This document shows positions 44,240-52,606 of a stretch of 64,000 nucleotides of DNA, in pieces. The translations under genes were made by a program, and so were the position numbers. Position 1 is the first letter of the stretch. Each line of letters opens with the position of its first letter. Source of the DNA: Arthrobacter psychrochitiniphilus (GTDB lineage Bacteria > Actinomycetota > Actinomycetes > Actinomycetales > Micrococcaceae). Location: assembly GCF_003185915.1 (NCBI RefSeq), contig NZ_QHLZ01000004.1, positions 278,889 to 342,888 on the forward strand, given 5' to 3'. Below the pieces are notes generated by a model that saw nothing but the letters and a program-made list of their open reading frames with translations, was not told where the DNA came from and did no database searches.

Positions 44240-45056
44240 GCCGCCTGCGGGGCAGTCCACGGACGGTCCCGCGCCGGAGAGCCCCGCAGCGGAGAGTGAG
44301 GTGCTGCTCACTGCGCGCCAGCATCGCAGGGCGCAGAGGGAAGCGCGCCGCCAGGCCAAAGACGAAGCGTACGAACTTCGCATGCAGCGCAAGAGGAAGA
44401 AAGACGGCACCACCTGGCGCGGGCACCACATTGTGGACACGGATGGTTTAGCCCAGGCGTTCCCCGAGCCTGAATCGCCTGAAATATTATCCAGCACCGT
44501 GCGCCGGCGCATTACCCACGCCACCGTGTTGTTGTTGCTCCTGGCGTTGGTGGTGGCCGGGTTGGTGCTGGTGGGGATGGTCCAGCGCGGAGAGCTGGAA
44601 CTGAAATTGGGGGCCGGGCGGCCTAGCCCCACCCAGTGGGCCTGCCCCACAGAGACCCTTGACTATCCGGCCAACAAGGCCGTAAGCGTGAACATTTTCA
44701 ACGGCAGCACTGTTGAAGGCTTGGCGGGGAAGGTGGGTGCCGAACTGAAGAAACGCGGTTACCAAGTCAAGGAAGTTGATAATAAGGGAGTGGCTCTTCA
44801 GGCCCCCACGGTGATCACCTCCGGACCTGCCGGCCGTGCTGCGGCGTTTAATTTGCAGCGCAACTTCCCTGACAGTGAATACGTTGAAGACAACCGCGAA
44901 GATGCCACAGTGGATGTTGTGGTGACGGGCCTCTTTGCTGATCTGGTGGCTGCCAAACAAGTGGATCAGAGCGCGGGGGTGCTCTCCTGCCCGCGCCTGA
45001 GCCCGGCACCCAGCGAAGGTACACCCAGCGAAGGCGCCACTGTACCTGCCGGATAG
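44232..45056 (+). CDS. LytR_C domain membrane protein
   Basis: The 274-residue protein has a charged cytoplasmic region (1-95), one membrane helix (~98-118; ATVLLLLLALVVAGLVLVGM) and an external LytR_C domain (~150-240; VSVNIFNGSTVEGLAGKVGAELKKRGY and VVVTGLFADL). The LytR_C domain is found at the end of LCP cell-wall ligases, but here the catalytic LCP domain is absent, so the protein may have a regulatory or binding role in wall assembly. The start overlaps the previous gene. The C-terminus is Pro/Ser/Gly-rich. Confidence 0.85.
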   Translation: MTRPPAGQSTDGPAPESPAAESEVLLTARQHRRAQREARRQAKDEAYELRMQRKRKKDGTTWRGHHIVDTDGLAQAFPEPESPEILSSTVRRRITHATVLLLLLALVVAGLVLVGMVQRGELELKLGAGRPSPTQWACPTETLDYPANKAVSVNIFNGSTVEGLAGKVGAELKKRGYQVKEVDNKGVALQAPTVITSGPAGRAAAFNLQRNFPDSEYVEDNREDATVDVVVTGLFADLVAAKQVDQSAGVLSCPRLSPAPSEGTPSEGATVPAG

Positions 45057-45106
45057 CTCGGCCTGCCAGATAACTGTGCCTGCCAAAGAGAAGCCTGCCA
45101 GAGAGC

Positions 45107-45733
45107 CTAGCCCTGCTGGACGGGGCGTCCCTTGGCGTCGAAGCTTGCGCCAACTCCGGCTTGAATGAACCTGACGGCCCCCGCAATGTGCTCTTCATCC
45201 GGGGTGTCCATGTTGCGCCTTGAGGCACTTGCCGTCAACGAGCCGTGGATGAGCTGAACCAGGCCGTCAACGTCTGCAGCGGGTAGGTAACGCTGAGCCA
45301 TCCCGGCGCGCAGAATATCCGTCAAGATAGTGTTGAGTTCGCCAACGTGAATACCTAACTTGGCGAACGATTCGCTTGAGAGAACAGAGCGCATGGCCGG
45401 TCCGGGAGGCAGGTGGCGCCGGGTGAGGTCCTCCATTTGGGCCCGCACATAAACAGCCAGGCGGTCCACTGGATTTTCTTGGCCCTCCAGTTTGCTCTTG
45501 AGCTCAACAACAAACTTGCCGGTCTCATCCAGGGCGTAGGCCACCAGAAGTTGTTCCAGATCGGCGAAGTAGTTGTAGACGGCGGTTCTTCCCACACCAG
45601 CAGTCCGGGCAACATCGGTCATGGTCAGGCCGGGAAGGCCGTGGGTGAACAGAAGCTCGCCAAAGGCGTTGAGGATTTTGCGCTGCGTCTGCTCGCGCTG
45701 CGCCGCGTTCGTGGGCGCGACAATTCTTGGCAT
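45107..45733 (-). CDS. TetR family regulator
   Basis: The 208-residue protein has the TetR helix-turn-helix at residues ~14-60 (KILNAFGELLFTHGLPGLTMTDVARTAGVGRTAVYNYF), followed by a variable ligand-binding domain. It is a dimeric repressor of unknown ligand. The gene is convergent with the LytR_C gene and lies just downstream of hipA on the same strand. No obvious target gene or matching palindrome lies beside it. Confidence 0.9.
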   Translation of the reverse strand: MPRIVAPTNAAQREQTQRKILNAFGELLFTHGLPGLTMTDVARTAGVGRTAVYNYFADLEQLLVAYALDETGKFVVELKSKLEGQENPVDRLAVYVRAQMEDLTRRHLPPGPAMRSVLSSESFAKLGIHVGELNTILTDILRAGMAQRYLPAADVDGLVQLIHGSLTASASRRNMDTPDEEHIAGAVRFIQAGVGASFDAKGRPVQQG

Positions 45734-45793
45734 AGAGTCAGTTTAGCGGCAATTCGTCAGTAAAAGTATTTTGCGCCCGCAACGCCTCCTGAA

Positions 45794-47077
45794 CTATTTC
45801 TGGATTGCTGCCCGCCGGATTCCCAAGACACGTACCACTGCGGCACTGACGTCCCGCTCAAACGGCAGTTCCGCAGTGGTGAGCAAGGATGCGGCCTGCG
45901 CCTTGTCAATGCACTTGGCTACGAGCCGTTCCGGGATGTTCAAAGACCTCCCGAAGCGCAGCCAATCGTTGCGGTCCAGCCCTGTCCGGCTGCCGGCGCT
46001 GCCGCCCACTGGCAGGGCCATGCCGGGATCGCGGGATGGGTCCCCGTCGGTGAGCTCTGTCAGGATGCCGCCCGGCACGCCTGCTGCGAAGCCTTGCTCA
46101 ATTTCGCCAGCCAGGGTGCACTGAAGATCATATGCGGGGGCTACCATCCACTCACCACTCTGTTGCTGGACCACTGAAATATTTTTGGCATGGAGGTTTC
46201 CATTACCTGTGAGCCAGGCAAAGAGGAATTGCAGGAAAATATTTCGGGCAGCTAAAGCCTGGGAAGAACACATGCTGATGGCAGCGGCAGCTACCGCCTC
46301 ACTGGGTACCGAGTATTTGCGGCCCGGCCCCAACCCCATCAGTTGTGCGCAGTCCTCCACCGCCAGGGGCCCGGTGGGGGACCGGTCAAAACGTGAGACT
46401 AGCAGCGCTGCCGCACCAACGCCGTCGTGCACCAGGCGGGCCTGCGCTATGGGGATGGACAGGGCCCGGGCCTTGGTCAGCAGGAGGTGCTCGGTTTCAA
46501 CTTGGTGCTGGTGGCTGCCATCGTTGAACTTCAAGAGATAGGCGCGGGACGGGTCCTTGTCATGGCGGTAGGACGCCGTGACCTTGTCCTGCAGGCCAGC
46601 CAGCACCGACACATCAACAGGCCCCGGGATGGCGGCAAAATCGGCAAAGTTGATGTCATCCATGGTTTTGGTGACTGTCAGCAGCGCGGGGATGGTCTCT
46701 GGCTGCTGGCCTGCGGGCACAATCTGGACATCTCCCACGGGATTTTCCCCCGCGGCTATCAGCAGCGAGAATTCGTCATCAAGGGTGGTTTTGACGGCCC
46801 AACGCAGCTTGGCCAGGCGCTCACCTTCCGGTAGTAGCCCGGAAAAGAAGGCGGGTACGCTGCCGTGGCTCAGCGTGACGGGGACGTCCAAGGCCGGCAA
46901 GGTGGAGGCGATCCCGGGCCCGCCGCTCTTGAGATACTCCGGCAGATAGGCGAACACAACTCCCAAGCCGGCTTGCCGGGTCAAGGTTGCCGCGGCCATG
47001 CCTCGCTTATAAATGGTGGCTTGGGTGACCGATTTGGCATAGTCCAGACTCTTCATCGGATCACGGCTGTTCTTCAT
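45794..47077 (-). CDS. hipA: HipA-family kinase toxin, with an active-site substitution
   Basis: The 427-residue protein has the HipA N-terminal domain (FFSGLLPEGERLAKLRW) and kinase-like C-terminal domain (LLVSRFDRSP, then APAYDLQCT with the metal-binding Asp). HipA toxins phosphorylate aminoacyl-tRNA synthetases and arrest growth. In the catalytic block the usual GN-x-D-x-HAKN reads GNGNLHAKN: the expected Asp is Asn294 (codon AAC at 46196-46198), one transition from GAC. The protein is otherwise complete, so it may be an inactive or altered kinase. It overlaps hipB by four bases in one operon. Confidence 0.88.
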   Translation of the reverse strand: MKNSRDPMKSLDYAKSVTQATIYKRGMAAATLTRQAGLGVVFAYLPEYLKSGGPGIASTLPALDVPVTLSHGSVPAFFSGLLPEGERLAKLRWAVKTTLDDEFSLLIAAGENPVGDVQIVPAGQQPETIPALLTVTKTMDDINFADFAAIPGPVDVSVLAGLQDKVTASYRHDKDPSRAYLLKFNDGSHQHQVETEHLLLTKARALSIPIAQARLVHDGVGAAALLVSRFDRSPTGPLAVEDCAQLMGLGPGRKYSVPSEAVAAAAISMCSSQALAARNIFLQFLFAWLTGNGNLHAKNISVVQQQSGEWMVAPAYDLQCTLAGEIEQGFAAGVPGGILTELTDGDPSRDPGMALPVGGSAGSRTGLDRNDWLRFGRSLNIPERLVAKCIDKAQAASLLTTAELPFERDVSAAVVRVLGIRRAAIQK

Positions 47078-47277
47078 CGGGTCACCGCCAAGGAAAGGCT
47101 CATGCCCAAGGCGGCGGCCACGGCGGTCAGGATGTCCAGCCGGACTGTTTCGCGGCCGTTTTCCAGATCGCTGAGTACGCGGGTGGAGATATCGGCGAGG
47201 TCCGCCGTTTCATTTTGCGTCAGGTTCAGTAACCGGCGCCTGGCACGCAAGGCCGCACCCAGTTCTGCAACATCCAT
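47074..47277 (-). CDS. hipB: HipB-type antitoxin (XRE helix-turn-helix)
   Basis: The protein of 67 residues starts at the ATG at 47277 (a longer frame opens at 47373 but has no ribosome site). It is an XRE helix-turn-helix: LGAALRARRRLLNLTQNETADLADISTRVLSDLENGR. As in other hipBA loci the antitoxin gene comes first and overlaps hipA by four bases. HipB neutralises HipA and represses the operon; the palindrome at 47363-47388 is its probable operator. Confidence 0.88.
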   Translation of the reverse strand: MDVAELGAALRARRRLLNLTQNETADLADISTRVLSDLENGRETVRLDILTAVAAALGMSLSLAVTR

Positions 47278-47362
47278 GGTGGTTTCGCCTTTCCCCGCAG
47301 CTGGCACGGAGCTCCCGGGGCCGCTGAACGGCCTGTGGCTCCATCCTAGTAGCATGACGCCA

Positions 47363-47388
47363 TTATTCTGCATGATCTTGCAGAATAA
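47363..47388. promoter_or_regulatory. hipBA operator
   Basis: TTATTCTGCA and TGCAGAATAA form perfect 10-bp arms around TGATCT, 86 bases upstream of the hipB start. The layout matches autoregulated hipBA promoters, where HipB dimers bind inverted repeats. Confidence 0.7.
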
Positions 47389-47509
47389 GAGAGACTACGG
47401 GGTTGTGTGACTATCCGGGTCGCTGTTGGCCAGTGGCGTTAGAGGGCGGATCCAGACCATTTTTCTGGCCTCTTCTCACCTTGCAGCCGGCATTGACTAA
47501 GGTTGAGCA

Positions 47510-48793
47510 GTGACCGATTTCCTGCTGAAGAGACCCTGGACCGGCCGTATTGGCGCACTACTAGGCATCTTGGTCATGGCGTTGAGCTTGCGCCCTGCTG
47601 TCTCCGTGGTGCCGCCCCTCTTGGGCGAGCTGACCGGTGAACTGGGCTTTGACCCCGCATCAACGGGCCTGTTGGCTATGTTGCCGCCGCTGATGTTCGC
47701 TATCTTTGGCCTGCTGACCCCTGTCCTGATCCGTAAGTTCGGCCTCGAGAAGGCTCTTGTAGCCGCCGTGTTTTTGGCTGTGGCGGGGCAGTTGGTCCGG
47801 GCGGCCACAGACTCTGTGTGGCCGTTCCTAGGCTTCACCGCAGTGATCATGGCGGGCTACGGCATTGGCAACGTGGTGCTGCCGCCGCTGGTGAAGAAGT
47901 ATTTCCCTGACCGTGTGGGACTGGTGACGGCCGGGTACGTGACGCTGCTATCGGTGGGCACTGCTATTAGCCCGCAGCTGGCCGTTCCGGTGGCGCAACT
48001 TACCGATTGGCGGGCCTCCATTGGCATGTGGGCCGCGGTGAGCCTGGCCGTTTTGCTGCCCTGGATCATTCAGTTCACTCGGGACCGCAAACCCCGCGCC
48101 GGAATCTCATCCACGAACTCCGCTCACCTCAGTGCCTCCTCCTCGCAGGAGCCCACGCCCCGGCTGCGGCCTTGGCGCTCGCCGGTGTCATGGGGGCTGG
48201 CCATTTTTCTGGCGGGCAACTCCGCCCAGACCTACGTCTATTTCACCTGGTTGCCGCCTTACCTCTCAGGCCAGGGGCTTGATGCGGGCGCAGCAGGTTC
48301 GGCGCTGGCCTACTTTGCCATCCTCGGATTGCCGGTGAGCCTGTTGGTGCCGCTGGTGGTGCCGCGCATGAAAAACCCGATCATTGCTGTCTGCGTTTTT
48401 GCACTGTGTTGGGGCGCCGGCCATGTGGGCCTGTACTTATCTCCCCTGGACGGGACATGGCTGTGGGTGACATTTGCCGGATTGGGCCAGGGCACCTTCG
48501 CCATGGCACTGCTCATGGTGAATCTGCGCTCGCGGACCACGCACGGATCCTCAGTGCTGTCCGGGTTTAGTCAGGGTCTTGGCTATGCGGGGGCGGGAAT
48601 TGTCCCGCTGTTCTTCGGTACCCTCCACGATGCCACAGGATCCTGGAGCGCCTCATTCGCCACGTTGGGAGTTTGCATGGCGGTCATGATGACGGGAGCA
48701 TTCATGATCAACTCAAAGCGGTACATTGAAGATTCCGCCACGGAACCCCTTCCCCCAGCCCCCGCGGAACGTGCAGTAGATCTCAAGGAGTAA
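47510..48793 (+). CDS. MFS transporter, CynX/NimT type
   Basis: The 427-residue protein has 12 hydrophobic segments and the CynX/NimT marks LRPAVSVVPPLLGEL and GYGIGNVVLPPLVKKYFPDRVGLVTAGYV. The family includes cyanate and 2-nitroimidazole transporters. It starts at GTG 47510 and is followed six bases later by the dehydrogenase gene, so the two probably form an operon. The dehydrogenase may act on the transported acid; this is inference. The substrate is unknown. Confidence 0.88.
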   Translation: MTDFLLKRPWTGRIGALLGILVMALSLRPAVSVVPPLLGELTGELGFDPASTGLLAMLPPLMFAIFGLLTPVLIRKFGLEKALVAAVFLAVAGQLVRAATDSVWPFLGFTAVIMAGYGIGNVVLPPLVKKYFPDRVGLVTAGYVTLLSVGTAISPQLAVPVAQLTDWRASIGMWAAVSLAVLLPWIIQFTRDRKPRAGISSTNSAHLSASSSQEPTPRLRPWRSPVSWGLAIFLAGNSAQTYVYFTWLPPYLSGQGLDAGAAGSALAYFAILGLPVSLLVPLVVPRMKNPIIAVCVFALCWGAGHVGLYLSPLDGTWLWVTFAGLGQGTFAMALLMVNLRSRTTHGSSVLSGFSQGLGYAGAGIVPLFFGTLHDATGSWSASFATLGVCMAVMMTGAFMINSKRYIEDSATEPLPPAPAERAVDLKE

Positions 48794-48799
48794 CCCAGT

Positions 48800-49792
48800 A
48801 TGAGCCCTCGATTCTTAGTGACTGCCAGCATCCCGGAGCCCGGTATGGCGCTGCTGTACGACGCCGGTGATGTCACCTTGTTGCCGGAGGTTCCGGACGC
48901 TGACGCACTGCGAGCCCTCTGTGCCAGCGGTGATTATGACGTGCTGGTGGCACGCCTGTCAGACACCATCGATGCGTCATTACTGGGCAGTGCCAAGCTC
49001 CGCGGTGTCTCCAACTACGCCGTGGGATTCAACAACATTGACGTCCCTGCTGCCACCGCCCGCGGGATTGTGGTGGGCAACACCCCCGGAGTCCTCACCG
49101 ATGCCACCGCGGACATTGCCATGCTGCTCATTTTGGGCACGGCCCGGCGCGTCATAGAAGCTGACTCGTTGGTCCGCTCCGGCGGGTTCAGCGGGTGGAA
49201 CCCACAATTGCTGATGGGCTCCGACGTGTCCGGGCAGGTGCTGGGCCTGGCAGGTTTTGGAAGGATTGCACGGGCCACGGCCCGCCGGGCTGCGGCTTTT
49301 GGTATGGATGTGGTGTTCTCGCCCCGGCCGCCGGCCGAACGCATTGTTTCAGAGGAAGAGCTGGGGGACCTGGCCGGTAAGGTCCGGCAGCTGCCGTGGG
49401 AGCAGGTGGTGGCGCAGGCCGATTTTCTCTCCATCCATGTGCCGCTGAATGAGGACACCCTGCACCTGGTGGACGCCTCCGTTCTGGCTGCCATGAAGCC
49501 CGGCGCATTCTTGATCAACACGGCACGCGGACCTGTGGTGGATGAGGCGGCGCTCGTTACGGCGTTGCGTGAGGGTGTCATTGCCGGGGCCGGACTGGAT
49601 GTGTATGAGAATGAGCCCGAGCTGGCAGCGGGGTTGGCGGAGCTTCCCAACACGGTATTGCTGCCTCATATTGGCAGCGCCACGGTGCCTGTCAGAAACA
49701 AGATGGCCGTGCTGGCAGCAGCCAATGCTATTGCCATGGCCAAGGGAGAGCTGCCCCCGCACCCGGTCAACCCGGAAGCCTTCTCAAACTGA
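48800..49792 (+). CDS. D-2-hydroxyacid dehydrogenase (glyoxylate reductase type)
   Basis: The 330-residue NAD(P)-dependent enzyme has the nucleotide-binding loop GLAGFGRIARA (Ala at the last position of the usual GxGxxG) at ~150-160. Catalytic residues are visible in order: Arg in NTARGPVVDEAALV, Glu in YENEPEL and His in LLPHIGSAT. It belongs with glyoxylate, hydroxypyruvate and other 2-ketoacid reductases. It follows the MFS gene at six bases. The exact substrate is unknown. Confidence 0.92.
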   Translation: MSPRFLVTASIPEPGMALLYDAGDVTLLPEVPDADALRALCASGDYDVLVARLSDTIDASLLGSAKLRGVSNYAVGFNNIDVPAATARGIVVGNTPGVLTDATADIAMLLILGTARRVIEADSLVRSGGFSGWNPQLLMGSDVSGQVLGLAGFGRIARATARRAAAFGMDVVFSPRPPAERIVSEEELGDLAGKVRQLPWEQVVAQADFLSIHVPLNEDTLHLVDASVLAAMKPGAFLINTARGPVVDEAALVTALREGVIAGAGLDVYENEPELAAGLAELPNTVLLPHIGSATVPVRNKMAVLAAANAIAMAKGELPPHPVNPEAFSN

Positions 49793-49898
49793 CGCTATCC
49801 CACCTTTGGCGTGTTTTCCCGGGTCGCTATCCCACCTCCTGCTCAACCTAGGGCGCACTCCGGTGAGAGATGGGTCCAAGGTGAGTTCCGGCGTCGGA

Positions 49899-51344
49899 CT
49901 AGAAGCGTGAAGAGCTGCCAGAACCGGAGAAGCTGCCCCCGCTGGAACCGTAGCCGGTACTGCCACCAGCACTGGCGTTGCTGCGTGTTGTATCAACTTG
50001 CTGCCGGGCGCTGACATAGCCGCTGTTGAAGGAAACTACCGAGTAAAAGCTGTTCCACCCGTAGACCGAACCAAGAATGGTGGGCTGCCTGCGGTGGAAA
50101 TCCTCTTTCCGGTCCGCGTCCATGGAACTGCGCATTGCCGTTTTTTCAGAAGACGTTTTTGCGTACTTGTCAATGGCGGCGTCTGCATGCTGTTGCAGCA
50201 GGGCCGTCAGCCCCTCACGGATGTGCGCCAATTGATCCAGAGCGGCTTCTGGAGTGATGCGCCCTTCTTGGAATGACGCGCCTAGTTGCTCAAGTTCGGC
50301 CAGCTTCTGGGGACCGAAGGAATTCAGTACAAGGGTGCTGGGTAGCCCTTGGGCCTCGAGTTGGGAAACCAAGGTTGGTAGTTGATGTAAGTCATCGCGC
50401 AGCGGCCGTATCTGACGGTCCCATGCACCCTCCCACCCGGAGAAACGGTTCAGAAGCGTGTTGGTGTCGCCAATGACATCATCCAAGGCGTCCAGTTCTT
50501 GGGCCAGATCCGCATACTGGCAAACGATCATGACATTGGCTTTTTTGGATAATTCCTTCTGAGAGTAGGCGTGCGATTGCTGATTAAGTACGCTGGCCTC
50601 GTTATACCGGGCGCTGAAGTTCCGGTATTTTTCCAGCACTAAGGCACCATAGGAGGACGCCTCCGGTATGGTTTTGGCATTCAACTCAGTGGTTTCCAAA
50701 GCAAGGCTCACACTGGCAAAGCCGGCGTCGCCACGCTTTAAGTGTTCAGCCGCTTTCTTCCGGTTTTTACTGCGCATGGCGGCACGGATACCGAAGCCAA
50801 GAGTAGTGAAAAGAGCAGCAATGCCGGTGCTGATGAAGAACCACGTTGATTGGTACCACGGCTGATTGATCAGCTTCGCAGCCTTCTTCACTCCGGTAAT
50901 GGTGCCGTCAGTCCACTGGGCGTCACGGAACAAATCCCTCGCTGAATCTTGAATGGCGGCCCGCTTGGACAAGGACACCTTGCGATCCTCTCCCATGTAG
51001 GTCCCAACCTGGCGCCCCACGGGATCGAAGGCGAAGATGAACAGGCCGTCGGCAAATTTTTGCCCGTCCGCGCTGAGCCAGTCAGGATGCAATGCTCGGG
51101 CGTAGCGCAACACTTCCTCATTGAAGTTGTCGGATTTTTTGCCGTTGCGGGTAAAGATCACCACCTTCGTGGGAGCACGGAAGTTGATGTTCTCGAGCGC
51201 AGTTACCAATTGCGGTTCGAAGAGCACGCCGGCGGTGTCCTCAATAACAACGCTGGCCGGTGCCTCTGCTACAGCGGCCGGAGCAACCCCCACCATGGTC
51301 ATGAGCGCCAGCAGTAGAATCCCCAAAGTCTTCTTCATGGTCAC
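49899..51344 (-). CDS. Exported TPM/DUF5129-type protein
   Basis: The 481-residue protein has a signal peptide (1-26; LLLALMTMVGVAPAAVA), an external TPM-like domain (~32-150; APTKVVIFTRNGKK and ADGLFIFAFDPVGRQVGTYMGED), one membrane helix at ~170-195 and a long coiled-coil cytoplasmic region. The end is Ser/Gly-rich. It matches the actinobacterial DUF5129 group. Function is unknown; such proteins are thought to act at the cell surface. It lies 98 bases downstream of the Wadjet operon on the same strand and is probably unrelated to it. Confidence 0.75.
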   Translation of the reverse strand: MTMKKTLGILLLALMTMVGVAPAAVAEAPASVVIEDTAGVLFEPQLVTALENINFRAPTKVVIFTRNGKKSDNFNEEVLRYARALHPDWLSADGQKFADGLFIFAFDPVGRQVGTYMGEDRKVSLSKRAAIQDSARDLFRDAQWTDGTITGVKKAAKLINQPWYQSTWFFISTGIAALFTTLGFGIRAAMRSKNRKKAAEHLKRGDAGFASVSLALETTELNAKTIPEASSYGALVLEKYRNFSARYNEASVLNQQSHAYSQKELSKKANVMIVCQYADLAQELDALDDVIGDTNTLLNRFSGWEGAWDRQIRPLRDDLHQLPTLVSQLEAQGLPSTLVLNSFGPQKLAELEQLGASFQEGRITPEAALDQLAHIREGLTALLQQHADAAIDKYAKTSSEKTAMRSSMDADRKEDFHRRQPTILGSVYGWNSFYSVVSFNSGYVSARQQVDTTRSNASAGGSTGYGSSGGSFSGSGSSSRF

Positions 51345-51442
51345 AGCCCACCATTATGGCCGGGCCAATAGCAAGTTAGGCCGGTCACCGCAGTGCAGAA
51401 GTTGCAAGAGTCCGTCAGCAAAGAAGTACTGCGACGATTGGT

Positions 51443-52606
51443 TCAGAGCAGGTGCCCCAACACCCAATCCCAGCGCAGCAGTTCCTGCTCCAGGCGCAGC
51501 GTGGGCGCGAAGGTGCCGTCCATCAAGGCGTAATGGAGAGCGTTTTCAGCAGGGTTCAGGTGCGTTAGCTGTGCTGAGGTGGCGGTGCCCTCGTGGCCCC
51601 AAAAGTCGCGGTGGGCCAAGAGTGTTTCCTGATCCATGAGAATGCTGCGCACGTGCGGATGGTGGGAGCGCAGCTGGTCCAGGATGCGGAAGCCGTGAGT
51701 GTCAATGTCTCCCCAATAGAGCACCTCAACGTCTGCGAGCCAGGCAGCGTCACGGATTCCTTCGAAGCCGTAGCCGCCGCCAAACACCGCCAAGGTGCGG
51801 GGCATCTGTGGCAGTGCCAGGAAGTTGACCAGGTTTTCCGTGGTGATGATCGTGTCCACATCCACCGGGTGCCCGGCAAAGGCGGCTGCCGTCACCTCAA
51901 TATCCTCCATGCCCTGAGCCACAACCTGGGTTGGGTCCAGAAAGCGCAGCCTGACACGGTCTGGGGCTGCCAGAAAACCGTGCCGGCGGGCGTAATTCTT
52001 GCCGCTGAGCAGCCGTTCCGGTACCAACACCGCCAGCATCGAATCGATGAGCCGGCGGTGGTTTTCCACAAACTTTGTATGGACTCCGGGCAGGGAAAGC
52101 TGCCGCAGGTAGAGCCCTGGAGCCGGATTGGCCTCCATCCACAACGCAACTCTGGCCGCAGTCAGGGCATCCACCCCGAATTTGAGCAGCTCCAGCGGCC
52201 GTTGCAGTGACCACGCCTCCAACCGGATGTCCAGTAGGGTCAGGTGCCTACTTAGCTCTGTGAACTTTGCGGCTTCGCGCCCAAACCCCAGGAAGGTGAT
52301 TTCCTCCGCGGCGGATGCGAACACGGCGGCGCACGGCAGGGTATTGGCACCAATGGTGGTTGCCCCAACGCTGATGTACTCCAGCGCCGCGCCGCGTGGC
52401 GCCGGGTCCCACGTTTGCGCCCAGGCCGCGGCGCGCGCGTAATCTGTGCGTAGTTGGGTGGCGCTGGGGTATTTCAACGTTCGACGCCGGGGATGGGTTC
52501 CCGAGGGTGTGTGAAACTCCCGCAGCAACTCACCGCTGGTCCAGGCACGCAGTACCGCGGTGCGCAGATCGGCCGGACTGCTCCATCCGGAAGTGTTAGC
52601 GGCCAC
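51443..52606 (-). CDS. jetD: Wadjet protein JetD (nuclease subunit)
   Basis: The 387-residue protein is the DUF3322/DUF2220 type JetD. The C-terminal Toprim domain has FGGGYGFEGI with its Glu and VLYWGDIDTHG with the Asp-x-Asp metal site, so the cleavage centre is intact. JetD cuts closed circular plasmid DNA after the SMC-like JetABC complex extrudes it. The GTG start lies 11 bases inside the end of jetC, showing tight coupling. It is the last gene of the jetABCD operon. Confidence 0.93.
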   Translation of the reverse strand: MAANTSGWSSPADLRTAVLRAWTSGELLREFHTPSGTHPRRRTLKYPSATQLRTDYARAAAWAQTWDPAPRGAALEYISVGATTIGANTLPCAAVFASAAEEITFLGFGREAAKFTELSRHLTLLDIRLEAWSLQRPLELLKFGVDALTAARVALWMEANPAPGLYLRQLSLPGVHTKFVENHRRLIDSMLAVLVPERLLSGKNYARRHGFLAAPDRVRLRFLDPTQVVAQGMEDIEVTAAAFAGHPVDVDTIITTENLVNFLALPQMPRTLAVFGGGYGFEGIRDAAWLADVEVLYWGDIDTHGFRILDQLRSHHPHVRSILMDQETLLAHRDFWGHEGTATSAQLTHLNPAENALHYALMDGTFAPTLRLEQELLRWDWVLGHLL

